NCBI GenBank assembly: GCA_027625915.1 | Contig: JANTQA010000015.1 | Span: 6,477,001 to 6,541,000 of the forward strand | Direction of reading: 5' to 3' | DNA from: Anaeramoeba flamelloides | Taxonomy: Eukaryota; Metamonada; Anaeramoebidae | Length of the DNA stretch: 64,000 nucleotides | Position numbers and translations under genes: made by a program | Notes under the pieces: model-generated | The model's input: only the letters and a program-made list of their open reading frames with translations | What the model was told of the DNA's origin: nothing | The model's database searches: none | Shown here: in pieces, positions 22,982 to 35,039 of the stretch | How positions within the stretch are numbered: position 1 is the first letter of the stretch | How the letters are laid out: the number at the start of each line of letters is the position of its first letter

Positions 22982-23647
22982 TTATTTTTTATTTTTGGTG
23001 TTTGTATTTGGTTTTGTTTTGGGGTTTGGTTTCGTTTTGGGAATGATCTTATTTGAAAAAATTTTTGATTTTGTTAATTCTTGTTTGAGCTCAAGAAGCT
23101 CTTTATATTCTTTTTTTTTTTCAACGATTATTTCTTTGTTTTCTTTGATTGCTTGAATGAAATCAAGATCTTCGCCTTTGGGATCAAATTCTTTAATCTG
23201 CTTATTGGAGGAAATTAGCATTTTAATCTCTTTAAGAAGTTGGTTTAATTTGAAGTCCATAAACTCGGAGTCAATTAATTGTAAATCTAAAGGATCAACA
23301 ATCCTTTTTTGTATTGGTTGCTTTGTTAATGGCTTTAATTTTTCTTTTTCATTTACATTTAGTTGTTCGAGTTCGATTTCGATTTCGATTTCTTTTTCTT
23401 TTTCTTTTTCTTTTTCTTTTTCATTTTCTTTTTCATTTTCTCTTTCTTTTTCTACTTTTTTTTCTTTTTCATTTTCATTTTCTTTTTCTATTTTTTCAAG
23501 TTCTTTTATTTCTTGTTGGCCTTGATTTTCTTTTAGATTCTTTTTGGTTATTTTGTTATCATTTTTTTTTGTTTTTCGATAGTCTGTGAGAAATACCCCT
23601 GGCATTATTTCTTTTTCTTTATAATCAAAAAATGATTTTTTGCTCAT
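22982..23647 (-). CDS. KE-rich coiled-coil protein of unknown function
   Basis: A 221-residue intact frame from ATG to TAA that I do not recognise. The N-terminus (residues 1-25) contains MPGVFLTDYRK. Residues ~45-95 are a nearly pure K/E/N tract, probably a single charged helix. The conserved-looking part is residues ~115-205 (DPLDLQLIDSEFMDFKLNQL, FDPKGEDLDFIQAIKENKEI and on), which reads as two amphipathic helices with heptad-like leucines and isoleucines. The tail is basic with P-N-T-K repeats. The presence of a complex, non-repetitive segment beyond the low-complexity tract supports a real gene. There is no signal peptide or membrane segment. It could be a subunit of a helical-bundle complex; I have no family to name. 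Confidence 0.7.
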   Translation of the reverse strand: MSKKSFFDYKEKEIMPGVFLTDYRKTKKNDNKITKKNLKENQGQQEIKELEKIEKENENEKEKKVEKERENEKENEKEKEKEKEKEIEIEIELEQLNVNEKEKLKPLTKQPIQKRIVDPLDLQLIDSEFMDFKLNQLLKEIKMLISSNKQIKEFDPKGEDLDFIQAIKENKEIIVEKKKEYKELLELKQELTKSKIFSNKIIPKTKPNPKTKPNTNTKNKK

Positions 23648-24104
23648 TCTTTTTTTTTATGGTAAAATTAATCAAGTGTTTTGTTGTGAATTACGAAAAC
23701 AAAAGAAAAAAATGATTTTTACAAAGTTAAATCCATTAAACATCCAAATTGATTACCTTTACTTGCTGATAGACCAACGAACTGATTTTAGAAACTATTA
23801 AGAGTGTGTTTTGGTTTGTAGAGCTTTTTCAAAACATCTTTTAGTACTTTACCTTTTTAAAAGAAGATGGAGTCTTTTGAACTAATTCTGTTTGCTAATT
23901 ACATTGTTAGTGAGATATGCCTTCGGTATAAAGTACAAAATAAAAATTGGATAATGTAATTTATTTGATAGAAAAAAGAAAAACAAATTTTTACAAAATG
24001 TTTGGATTTTATTCTTTGAATGAAACTCATCTGTCAACTTAAAATTATTAAAATATTAACAAGTTCTGTTTAACAATAACCATAATTAAAGAAGCGATGG
24101 TTTG
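23648..24104. other. 5' flank of the KE-rich gene
   Basis: Spacer with no recognisable promoter or ORF. It ends at the TTAA/GGGATTAG end at 24105. Confidence 0.35.
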
Positions 24105-25030
24105 TTAAGGGATTAGTAATCTTACAAAAATCTTCAAGTTTGATAGCTAATCAAAAAAATTTACATTTCCTGATCTTGAAATAAAAAAAAAAAAATAGAT
24201 TCCCTAAAAGAAACAAACTTACTTTTAATGCTATTTTCAGATCTGAATTATTGTTTTTAAAAGATTAATCCTTTTTTTTCAATATTGAAAAGTTCAAAAT
24301 TCAACATCTTTCGAATTTTTTTTTATTAAAAAAGAAATTCTTTTCTTTGAAAGAAGACTGAAATCTTATTGTTTGTAAAGGAAGCGAAAAAAAAATAAAT
24401 TTTAAAAAATAATATCATTAAGTTCTGGAATAACCCAGTAAAAAAAATCTACTTTAAATATAAAAAAATTACAATAAATACTTTAAAGTTATAAAAAAAT
24501 ATAATTTTTTGATTCAAAGTATAGGATAAATCATTTTTTTTCTCTTTATTGAATAAAATAATCTGAGGAAAAGACACAAACCATCAAATTAAAAATTCTC
24601 CCAAAAGTCTTTTTTAAAAGCGGGAAAATTCCATTTATAATCTCAAGAAATACTTTTTAATTTAATTATTGTTAATCAATAATTAATAACCCAATCTTGA
24701 ACCTTTCAGTGAGTTATTAACAATACAAAAATTAAATGTATGAAAAGACTTTATTCTTATTTTTTAAAGATTTTCAAACAAATATAACCAATTTAAATAA
24801 ATAAATTTAATATTCAAAAATTATCAATAAACTCTTTTTCAGTCAAAGGATACAGTTTTATTGAAGAAAAAATGAACAGTCCATGGGTTTAATTCATAAT
24901 TCTTCTCAAACTAAAATTTTATTTTTTAGATCAAAATCATTTTTTCTTATTTATTAATTTTTTTTTGTTTTTTGATTTTTTTCTTTTTTTTTCTATTCTT
25001 TTCTTTTTTATTTTTTTTATAAAAGTAAAT
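24105..25030 (+). repeat. GGGATTAG-type end followed by repeats R1 and R2
   Basis: TTAA at 24105-24108 is followed by GGGATTAGTAATC, the terminal motif of the TTAA family. Segment R1 (24270-24785) matches 1145-1660 and segment R2 (24823-25030) matches 13797-14010. The adjacency here suggests R1 and R2 are neighbouring parts of one larger, decayed element. I did not find the opposite terminus. Confidence 0.5.
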
Positions 25031-25685
<655 letters not shown>

Positions 25686-27188
25686 ATTGCTATTGAATGG
25701 TAGATAATAGATGAAATCAAAATTTATAGGTGCGGTTGTAATATCTTTTGTTGTGAATGAATTATTTAATAAGGTATTTGAGATTATGTTTGAGTACAGT
25801 ATGGTCAAAAAAAAAAAAATCTGTAAATAATGAGGTTTTATTAATCATTAAAACTTCGAAGTTTTTGATCTATCCACAAACTATTCAAAAAAAAAAAAAA
25901 ATGATAAATTTCGATTTAATCATAATAAATCAAAAAAGTCAAGAAAAATTATACAAGATATTTTTTTATGACTATATTTTTTTATTTAAGTGCTTAGACA
26001 ATTTTTAATTCTAAAATTTTCTTTTGAAGACAATAGTTTATAAATTTTATATATTAGTCTCTTTTTTATACCAACCCAAATTAAAAATTTTATTTCGAAG
26101 GTAATTAGGTTATTTAGAGTTCTAAGGAAGATGTAAATATATTCCTATATAACTTTTTTTTTTTATTAAAACAAAATATGAATATATAAAAATAGGTGTA
26201 TCCAAAATGATTAATATTAATAGATTATGATACATATTAAGATAAGATCCCAGAAAAGAAATTAATAAAATGAAAATTTTAATTATTCTTGTTTAGATTG
26301 AATTTTTTAGATGTAGATCTTTTAGGGATTTTTTTGTTTTAAAAAATCGTTTATTTGGCAATTTTTATTCGATAATTCATTTTGAGTAATTTCTTTACTT
26401 TAATTCAGACTAAGTAAAAGAATTACCTAAAAAGATAACTAATTTTGAAAATCTTGAACAAAAAAATCGATTCTGTTGTACATTTCGTTGTATGTAAAAA
26501 GAACATGTAAAAACCCTATTTTTACTTACCAGTTATTTTTGTCCACATAACCTTTATAACCTTCGAGAAAAAAGAAGCTTATTTTTTGTTTGAAAAACGG
26601 TTCAATAAGTCTAGACTCGTCATGAAAGCAATTAATTATTTTTTTCTGAAGATTTTTTTCTCTGATTTTTTGGTAAAAGTGAAATTTATACTTTTGGGTT
26701 TACTATTGAGAGAAAAAGGTTGGAAACAGAAAAATAGTTTGGAGCCATTTTTAATTGGGAACATTAGTAAAATTGAAAATCAAATCCTATTGATACCTAG
26801 GTGAATTTTATATAAATCCAGGTTTAAATGAGTTACAAGTTCATTAATCTGTGGTGTGTGTAGAATACTCATTTGAATGGTTGATAACTAAAGTAGATCA
26901 TGCTATTTTAACAAAAATCCAAGTTCTCGTAAAGCTTACTATTAATTCTAAAAATGGTAATTTTTAAACTTGCTTTAGATTATAAGAGATAAGGTTTTGA
27001 AAAAGTAGAATTACATTAATACTTATTCTAATAAGTAGATTATTGTTATTTTCTTTAGTTATTTCACAAACGATTGAAATTAAAAATCATTTTCAGTAAT
27101 GTTCCCAATTAAAATTGTTGTCCAACTTTTTTATCTCAACAGTTATAAGACATTAATTCTGTTTAAGCTGTTGAATTGGAAGTATTTA
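25686..27188. other. 1.5 kb spacer
   Basis: Contains only short frames without domain similarity. The 72-codon frame at 26586-26804 starts with TTG and is not supported. Nothing else seen. Confidence 0.35.
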
Positions 27189-27190
27189 TA

Positions 27191-27475
27191 CAGTCCTGTT
27201 CCTTTTTAAGGCACATGAAAAATCAAGAAATAAGGCACAAAATCAAAGTGGTCAAAATAAGACACAATTTTTCTGTGTAAATTTCCAAGATTACCCATAA
27301 TGTAATATTCTATATATATATTGAAGAAAACACTCAAACCAACTCTGTAATTATTTGGTTAAAATATATCTTGAAATTGGAGTACCTTAAATCAAAAATT
27401 TGTGCCTTAAAGTGAACAAAATTTTGTGCTTTATTTCTTGATTTTTCCTGTGCCTTATAAAATGGCACAGGACTA
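27191..27475. mobile_element. TA-flanked foldback MITE, longer relative (copy E)
   Basis: About 285 bp. Left end CAGTCCTGTTCCTTTTTAAG then GCACATG; right end ATGGCACAGGACT followed by ATA. AAGGCACAAA motifs recur in the left arm and inverted TTTTGTGCCTTA in the right arm. The same terminal design and inner motif as the 195-bp family, but with a different unit spacing and a longer loop, so a sister subfamily. Confidence 0.72.
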
Positions 27476-27476
27476 T

Positions 27477-28078
27477 ATTGATCAAGCAAAATAAGTAGAA
27501 TATTTCAAAAATGATAATTTTGACATACATTTCAGCTTCATGAGAATAACCAATTTTATTCAAACCTTCTGAAGAAAATGAAGTTCTTTTCTTTTGATTT
27601 ATATTTTTAACTTTTCAAAAAAATTTTTTTCTTTCTAACTTGTGTCCAAAAACAAAGATTGAAATTACTGATCAGTTTTTTTACCGTTTGTAATCTCAAG
27701 ATAAATAAAGTTAGATTTTGATTTTTATTTGAATTAGCAAATTTTCCTAATAAATTGACTTTGTGACTATTTCGGAGAAACAAGTTTAAAAATTGGAAAA
27801 AACAATTGTTAAAGAGTGTACTGGTCAACTTTTCATTATTTTCTAGATTTTGAAAAAAAAAGTGTCAAAAATATTTACTATATCTGATGTTTACAACTCT
27901 TGGAATACCAATCATTAATAACCACCGTTTGAATATCTCAATTTGTTGTTATTCTTACTGAGTTTATAAAAGGGAATTAAATTAGAATAAAAAATTCATT
28001 TTTGAAATTTTTACTTTAAATATTGTTTTAACTTCCCTTTTTAAAAAAAAAGATCAACAGAGAAAGTTAATCAAACAA
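27477..28078. other. 5' flank of the TH1 gene
   Basis: Spacer. One 73-codon frame on the minus strand is unsupported. The 50 bases before the ATG at 28079 are purine/A-rich. Confidence 0.35.
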
Positions 28079-28681
28079 ATGACAACTGAAACAAAAAAAA
28101 CTCAAGAAACAAACCAACCTCAAGATCGTCTTGTTAAAATCAACAAACTCTTTGATCAAAACAAATCAAGGAGAAGGTCATCAGCTATGAAGGAATATCA
28201 TGGAAATTATTTAAGAATAGATAACAAAAAAGTTGTAGCGAATTTATTGCAAAAAAACAATGACTCCACGATTATTTTTTGTGACACCGTTGCGAAAATC
28301 AACAAACGTAACAAAGTGCAAGAGCGCGTACTTCTAGTTACTGACCAAAATGTTTATAATTTAAATCCATCATCCTACCAAAGCCTGAGGAAAATACCTC
28401 TAATTAAAATTACATCAATTACTCTTTCATGTTTCGAAGACAACTTTTTTGTTTTAGGCGTGGAAAAAGAATATGATTACCTAATCGTGTCCTCTCGAAA
28501 AACTGAAATTGTATGTTGCCTCTTGGAATGTTGTGAAAAGTTGAACAAAAAAATCGATGTGCAATTTACAAATAATTTTAATTACCGCCCTTCAGAAAGT
28601 GTAGTGAGGGAGCTTAGGTTTAGAAGTACAGACGAAGGTGTGTCAACAGAAGTTTATCAAAAGAAGAAGAAAAAAAATTAA
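28079..28681 (+). CDS. Stand-alone myosin TH1 (tail homology 1) domain protein
   Basis: A 200-residue intact frame. After a ~28-residue polar lead, residues ~30-185 match the class I myosin tail TH1 domain. Landmarks are RRRSSAMKEYHGNYLRIDN, CDTVAKINKRNKVQERVLLV, TDQNVYNLNP, IPLIKITSITLS, DNFFVLGV and YDYLIVSSRKTEIVCCLLE. In myosin I this domain binds acidic phospholipids and anchors the motor to membranes. Here no motor, IQ motif or SH3 domain precedes or follows it: the ATG is 28 residues before the domain and the C-terminus ends in a short lysine run. By family, the protein would bind membrane as an adaptor or compete with myosin I, which is inference. The gene is intronless, with a possible AATAAA 56 nt past the stop. 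Confidence 0.88.
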   Translation: MTTETKKTQETNQPQDRLVKINKLFDQNKSRRRSSAMKEYHGNYLRIDNKKVVANLLQKNNDSTIIFCDTVAKINKRNKVQERVLLVTDQNVYNLNPSSYQSLRKIPLIKITSITLSCFEDNFFVLGVEKEYDYLIVSSRKTEIVCCLLECCEKLNKKIDVQFTNNFNYRPSESVVRELRFRSTDEGVSTEVYQKKKKKN

Positions 28682-28736
28682 TCAATCATTTTCTCTTTTT
28701 TTTAAAAAAAATCTCTTTTTTCTTTGAAAAGTGAAA

Positions 28737-28742
28737 AATAAA
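28737..28742 (+). terminator. Possible polyadenylation signal of the TH1 gene
   Basis: AATAAA 56 nt downstream of the stop codon. Plausible position, but the hexamer is common by chance in such AT-rich DNA. Confidence 0.35.
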
Positions 28743-29710
28743 TGAAAGTAATATCAAACTTGCAATTAAGACAATGGTTTATTCTATTTGAATTTTTTGA
28801 ATTTGTTATTTTCAATTGGATCAATATTGGTCTTTGAGTCGATCAAGACCGATATATTCAAAACAATTTTGGGCTAATTTCAATTATTTTACAGTTTTTT
28901 TGATTTTAAGGAGTAAGTTTTTGTATGAAATAAGTGAAACAATGGATAAAATCACCCTTGAAAGAGTTAGGTAATCCAAGTAATATTTGTCCAAGGAGAA
29001 TTTCTTTTCGAAAAAATGTGAACTTTTCACAATTTTAACAATTTTCACATTTTTTACCTTGTGAGATCATGCTAAATTTTGATTTTAATCTTTTAGAATT
29101 TCCATTTCAACTTTCTGAACTCACACGATTTTCTTGGGATCTTCTACATATTTTTTACAACTGCTTTTATAAGTTTGAAATGTTCTCAAAGTTGAAATGC
29201 CCTTGAAAGTCTCCAAAATCCATTTTTTATAATTATTTTTTTTGTTATTTTCAATTTTCCTTTTCATTGAAAAAAACAAAGAAAAAAAGTCTGGGTGAAA
29301 AGGTAAAGATGACAAAAAAAAATTTTTTTTTTTTTTTTTGACCAATTTCTTCCCTCTGAAATATATTTATGTGAAGTGAAAGTAAAATAACACAATTGCT
29401 CAACACTCTCAAGGGTGGGAACGTAATCCTTAAGAGAAATATTTAACACAAACTTGTATTTAAAAACTTTTTGAAACCAAAACAGATTTAAGGGTCGAGA
29501 AATTACAGTTAAAAATAATTTTTTGAAGACCAAAACAAAAAAAAAAATTTAGTTATTAATTTTTTTTATTATTATTGAAGAAGTATAAATTGTACTCTTG
29601 TTGCCCTTAGATATAAATTCACATCGGAAATTTAAACATAAAATCATAGATAACACGATTATTAATTAATGAAAATAATTACAAACTATCACAGTTTAAA
29701 ATAAATTGGT
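28743..29710. other. Spacer with unsupported minus-strand frames
   Basis: Two overlapping minus-strand frames (29121-29345 and 29264-29533) contain complex-looking residues, but the longer lacks any ATG and neither shows a family I know. They could be exons of an unrecognised gene. Not called. Confidence 0.3.
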
Positions 29711-29712
29711 TA

Positions 29713-29906
29713 CAGTCTGTACAACTTTTAAGGCACAAACTTTCAACAAAATTTAAGGTACAAAAAAATCTCAAATTAAGGCACAAGATTTGTAATTTTT
29801 TTTTACAAATTATTTTACTAGAATTTGAATTTTGTACCTGAATTTGATTTTTTTTTTGTGCCTTAAATTTTGTAGAAAGTTTGTTTCTCAAAAGATGTAC
29901 TGGTTG
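29713..29906. mobile_element. TA-flanked foldback MITE, copy D
   Basis: 194 bp. Left end CAGTCTGTACAACTTTTAAG then GCACAAACTTTC; right end inverse (AAAAGATGTACTGGTTG); TA on both sides (29711-29712 and 29907-29908). The three AAGGCACAAA motifs per arm are kept, with single changes. Confidence 0.83.
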
Positions 29907-29908
29907 TA

Positions 29909-30629
29909 TTTTTATAATGAGAATAAAGTAGTTTTATTTTCCCATTCTTGGGGAGTACTCTATTCGTAATAGACTCCAATTGTCCAACTTATAATTCTTC
30001 GTTGAGTATTATAGTTGTGTTCTAAAGTTTAAATTCTTCAATAAAATCTAAAAAAAAAAATTGGAATTGTTTAATTTTGTGATAATACACAATTAAAATT
30101 TCAGCATGAAATTATAAAAAAAAATAATAACAATAAACCAAAAATACTTTTAAATAATTTTATTTCTCCTTTATTAAAATAAAAAACAAAAAAAACAAAA
30201 TCAAAATTTTCAATTTCTTTAAACCCAACTCCCTTTTCTAAATTTACTCAGAAACAATATACTACAAAATGTAATCTTCGTATAATTAAATTAAACCAGT
30301 TCACAACAGTGTGTAGAGTTTTGATCAATAAAAAATTTAAAAATTCACATTTTTTTTTTTTGAAAGTTCAGTATAAAACCTGAAAAAAACATAAATTTAA
30401 GTATTCATAAAAATAAAAAAAACTAATTTTCAATTGATCTTGAACGATGAACTTTTTTAAGAAAAAAAATACGTCATAAACCAATTCCCTTAATAAATAA
30501 TAATGTAGATTACAAGTTCGAAAATATTTTACTAACTGTTTGAAATAAAAAAAACAAGAAAAACTTCAATCCAATTAGAATTGGAATTTTTTTGAAAGAT
30601 TTATTTTGCCTTGATTATTGAATTTTATA

Positions 30630-30660
<31 letters not shown>

Positions 30661-31988
30661 TCTTTATTATAAATTTGCAGTGATAATAAATATTATTAAT
30701 TGATCTTTTAATTTTTTTTTTTTTTTTTTCATTTTAACTGTTGGAAAAATATTAAAGCAATAAGAAAGAATATTGAAATTTTTTTAGAAGACAGAGGAAA
30801 ATTTTTGGTATTAAATAAAATTTATAATTGTCAATTGGTAGAATCTTGGGATTTTTTTAATGAAATCAATGTTATAAAAGGATCTTTGCATAGAACCCCT
30901 TACGTGGGTAACAAATACGTATTTTTCTATTATTGTTTACTATTATTTCTAATACTTGTGTGATATGCTAATCACTACTTCGGCATGGTATCTATATTGA
31001 AAAAATGTACCAAATAACTAGTAGAGCCTTTCGAATGTAGTAGATAGTTGGATATATTCAAACCAGGGTATTATTTTGGATTACTAATAAATCAAAAAAA
31101 AAGTTTCTGAGAACTTATCCATCGTTAATATTTTTCTAAAATTTGAACTTAGAATTAGAAAAAAATTACATTTCTAACATATCTAATAAATTCAAAAATA
31201 ATAATTATCTTAATAATATTAGAAAGGGGGATTCGTAATGTTAAGAGGCCCTAAATGATAATAAATGTATTTTTGGATCTTTAATAAAAATATAAAAATA
31301 AAAATTTAGTAATTCGGGAAGTGTTGTAAAGTGTAGTCAGGTGCCTCGGTTTTTTTTTATAGTATAGAAATAAAAAGAAACTTTCTTCAATTTTCTTTTA
31401 ATTACTCAAATTAAAAAAAAAAAAACTAACAGTAAACAGATGCTTTAACAACACTTCTCATAAATAATAATAAAATAAAAATTAAATAAAATAGAAAAAA
31501 ATCAACTGAATTTTTTATTTTGATATATATTTTCGAATTTTTTTTATATTTTTTTCAACATTAAATTTTTATTATCATAATTCTTATTTGTTTGAAAAAT
31601 AATTTGAAAATTAAAAAAGAATTCTAAGAAAAATCACTAATAACATATCTTTAATAAAGTTCTTTTATAAAATTAAAAAAGGTTTTCGCTCAAAAATTTT
31701 ATAACAAAAATGATGTAAAATATCCAATAACACATTTCTCAACTTATTAAAAGCATCCCTGGAAATAGAATTTAATGAAAATATATGCAATTTTTGAGAT
31801 TTATGGAAAAAAACTTGAAATAAATACAATAGAAATTTAGGAAAATTTTATATATTTCTGTTAAATAATTTTTATTTATAAAACCTCAACAACTTTTTGA
31901 TAAACAAACAAATACTCTGATGTATTTAAAATTTTTCATTTTTTGGTTTAAAAAATTTCAAAAATGATTTAATTTTTTAATAACTTTC
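29909..31988. other. 2.1 kb spacer
   Basis: No gene. Holds an (AT) run at 30631-30661 and many A/T homopolymers. Nothing else recognised. It is also the 3' flank of the minus-strand gene that ends at 31989. Confidence 0.4.
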
Positions 31989-33335
31989 TCATTTTAGAAT
32001 TTTGGAATTTTCATTTTTTTGGTGGTTAATTTCATTTTTCACTATATTTAGTTTACGATTCAAGATATATTGTTCTCTTGAAAGTTCTTTTAACTTTTCT
32101 AATAAGATTTTCTTTTCAAATGAATCTAATTCGGGAAGTGAAGGTGTTATTTTTTGCTCGTTCTCATATACCTGCTTTTCATTGTTTGTTGGTAACGAAT
32201 ATGATTGCTGAGGGTTTACAGATGAATCAAAACTTTCGTTTTGATGGTATTCGTTTGAAGAGGTGGTGTTATCGTCCAAGGGTTCCGTTTTGATACTTTT
32301 TTTGGACCACCCATTTTCTTCAAATTCGAAAATTGGGGTATTACAGAACTTGTCGTCGATCAAATACTCCATGGATCCTGACTGGTAAAGAATTGAATCA
32401 AAATCAAAATCATCATAATCATTTTCGTTATTTACATCAACACTATTAAGAGAGTCAGTGTAGTTCTTGGGTTTTTCGTTTTCCTTCGTGCTCTGTGAAT
32501 TTTCTTCTTGGATAATGTTTTGAGGTTCTTTGTACCCAAGAATGTCTTTTCTTTGTTGAGATTTTTTTTTTTCCTTTTGGTTGTGTTCAAAATCTGGCAC
32601 GTTTTGTGTGTGTAAAGAAAAGTCAGTTTGAAAGGATTTCTTTAAACTGCTAAATAAGGAATCTTGGTTGTTCCTAAACAAATTTTGATTGTCATGAAAC
32701 AAATTGGGGTTTTTTGGGGAATTAAACGGTAAAATTATTTCCTTAGGCGCTGTTTTTGAGAAATAATTCCGATCTTGGTGCCTTTGATCAAAAGTAGAAC
32801 TCTTTTGAGAATATGTGGCTGTTTGTTTGTTTCTTATTGGTATGATTTTTTTTGTTCTTATCTTTCCTCTTTTATTCTTTAAAAAATTTGAATTTTGTTG
32901 AGAATTTTTCATTCGAGAATTGCTTTTTGGCTTTAGTAATCTTGTTCTTTTGGAAGATCCAGTCGGAAATTTTAAAAAGTGGTTGAATTGGAAATTGCTT
33001 CTTTGTGGTGAGCTCCCAAATTGGTTCAAATTATCTAAAGTCGATTTTGACCAATCAATTCTTTTTTTTTGTGTGTTGTTTCTTTCCAACACTTTTTGAT
33101 CATGACTTTTGTAAGATCTTGACTGTGGCGACTGTCTTTGAAGACTCCACTTTTTTGGTGGAGAGTATCCTTGTTTTGTTAGTGATCGTGATCTAGGTAA
33201 TGGTGTTATGGTTTCTTCAGAAAGGTCATTGTTGGTTCTGATGCTGTTATTTGATGTCTGTTGAAAAGGTATATTTGTGGAAAAACTTGTTGATCGCTTT
33301 CGGGTTGTTTGTGGAATTTTTTGGTTCGAATTCAT
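31989..33335 (-). CDS. Disordered S/N/Q-rich protein with C-terminal coiled coil, unknown function
   Basis: A 448-residue intact frame from ATG to TGA, with far less repetitive composition than the spacer. Residues 1-210 are rich in S, R, K, Q and N with many S-P and R-S pairs (PPKKWSLQRQSPQSRSYKS), a profile of phosphorylated disordered proteins. An acidic patch (NENDYDDFDFDSI, ~305) follows. SIKTEPLDD (~350) fits the sumoylation consensus hydrophobic-K-x-E. Residues ~405-445 (SFEKKILLEKLKELSREQ and on) form a short leucine-heptad coiled coil suited to dimerisation. No domain is recognised; nuclear or cytoskeletal scaffold roles are equally open. Confidence 0.78.
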   Translation of the reverse strand: MNSNQKIPQTTRKRSTSFSTNIPFQQTSNNSIRTNNDLSEETITPLPRSRSLTKQGYSPPKKWSLQRQSPQSRSYKSHDQKVLERNNTQKKRIDWSKSTLDNLNQFGSSPQRSNFQFNHFLKFPTGSSKRTRLLKPKSNSRMKNSQQNSNFLKNKRGKIRTKKIIPIRNKQTATYSQKSSTFDQRHQDRNYFSKTAPKEIILPFNSPKNPNLFHDNQNLFRNNQDSLFSSLKKSFQTDFSLHTQNVPDFEHNQKEKKKSQQRKDILGYKEPQNIIQEENSQSTKENEKPKNYTDSLNSVDVNNENDYDDFDFDSILYQSGSMEYLIDDKFCNTPIFEFEENGWSKKSIKTEPLDDNTTSSNEYHQNESFDSSVNPQQSYSLPTNNEKQVYENEQKITPSLPELDSFEKKILLEKLKELSREQYILNRKLNIVKNEINHQKNENSKILK

Positions 33336-35039
33336 ACCAAAAGAAAAGTGATCAATAAAAGGATTTTGTAATTAATTTTTTCTTTTTTATTTTTTTTTTT
33401 TTTTTGCAAACAATTTTAAAAAACAGCTGATTTGAAAAAGAAAAAGAAAAGTGTAAAGTTGTATTAGTGTTTTTTTGGAAATCGTTTTGAAAGGGGGATA
33501 ATTTTGAAAGGAAAAAGAATTTTTAAAAAAAATTAATTTGTGATTTAAGGGATTATTGTTTGACAAATTTTGCCTTAAATCGTAAAGCTTGTTGATTGTT
33601 AAATTCTCTTTGTTTGATGTTCTTATTTTTTACTTTTTTTTATACTTTTCAATTATTAGTATGTTGAGGTTATTAGTTCAAAGATTAAACAAGTTAATTT
33701 TGATCAGAGCCCAGTTTAAAGAACAGAATTATTTAAAATTGTATTAAAATGTTCCTTAAAAGAGGCTGTCTTGATTGAAAAATAAGTTTTTTAATTGGAA
33801 GTTTGAGAACCAGAAAATGGGTGGTTTGTGCAAGAACAATTGTACAACTAACCCAAATTTTAGTTTTAACACATTAGATATATTTCTCTCTTGCAAAGGA
33901 TATTGGACTACTGTAGAAAGAAAAGAACCCAATCAAATGGATGAAAACAACTTTATATAAATAAATATGATTCTGTAAATAAATTATTTTCTAAGAATTA
34001 AACAGATATTGAAAGAAAAAAAAATGTAATTTTTTGATAGAATAAAATGAGAAAAAGATCATTTTTTGAATTTTTATAAGAAAAATCATTTTAGTTTTTC
34101 TAAATTTATAATAATGATTAACATTTTGATACAAAAAAAATCTAATACTTTTAAGTTAATAATATGATCTAACTTTTTAAACTCAACTTGAATCTTAACA
34201 ATGTAAGTATTTGTGTCTTCCGATCTTCATAAGTCAAAGTATGAAAAAAAAAAAACAAAGCATGGACGAGTTAAATTTTTGTAATGGGTAAAAGGCAATC
34301 AATATGTGCTATTTAAACAATGGAAATTTTCCTTTACAATCTCTAATATTTTTTTATATAAAACAATAATAAATTTTTTCACTTATTTTTTTTTTTTAAT
34401 TTAGTAACAAATATTTATAAAAACTCTCAAAATATACATTTAAATTAGAGATTTCCTGAGTTGTTATTTTAATATTTTTTTGTAGAATAACAATTAAAAA
34501 ATTACTCAGATGTAAGAAAAGTTGGGATATGAAAATAATCTTTAAAATAATTTTAATTCAAATCAAATTTAATTTGTATTTTTGAAAGTTTTTTCAATGT
34601 ATCTCTGATTTAATGAAAATAATATATGGTTTTTAGAAATCCAAGAGAAATAAATTATATAAAAAACTTTATTTATTATTATTTTTTTTATAATCATTCT
34701 GGAATTCTTAAAGTTTTATATTTTAAAAGTGAGTTTTGGTAACAAGTATGTGTGTAAAAATTGAATTTTCTAAAATTTGATAAATCTTAAATCTTTTAAA
34801 TTTTATCATAAAAAATTGCTTTTAAATCGTTTTCTATGGTTTTCTTCTTTTAAAATGTTACAATTTTTATTAGATAAAAAATAATTGTGATTTAAGGGGG
34901 GGTATTTATTTTAATTATCTTTTTTTTTTTTAGAATTGAAAGGTGTTTAGTAAAATCTTTGTTTTTTCTCTATTCTTTTAAATGCTGGGATGGTGGGTTG
35001 TTTTTTTTTTAATTTCTTTTTATTTAGTAAAATCAATAA
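33336..35039. other. 1.7 kb spacer
   Basis: Upstream region of the disordered-protein gene. A short TTAAGGGATTATTG at ~33546 resembles a TTAA-family end, but no partner end was found. A G7 run lies at ~34899. No ORF with support. Confidence 0.35.

Noticed and set aside
26586-26804. 72-codon plus-strand frame
   Set aside because: Starts only with TTG and shows no domain or compositional contrast with the spacer.
29121-29533. Minus-strand gene of 74-89 codons
   Set aside because: The longer frame has no ATG, no domain is recognised, and the two frames would need an unproven splice; left as spacer.
33546-33560. TTAAGGGATTATTG as another TTAA-family end
   Set aside because: Only the outer motif matches, the following sequence does not resemble any copy, and no opposite end was found.
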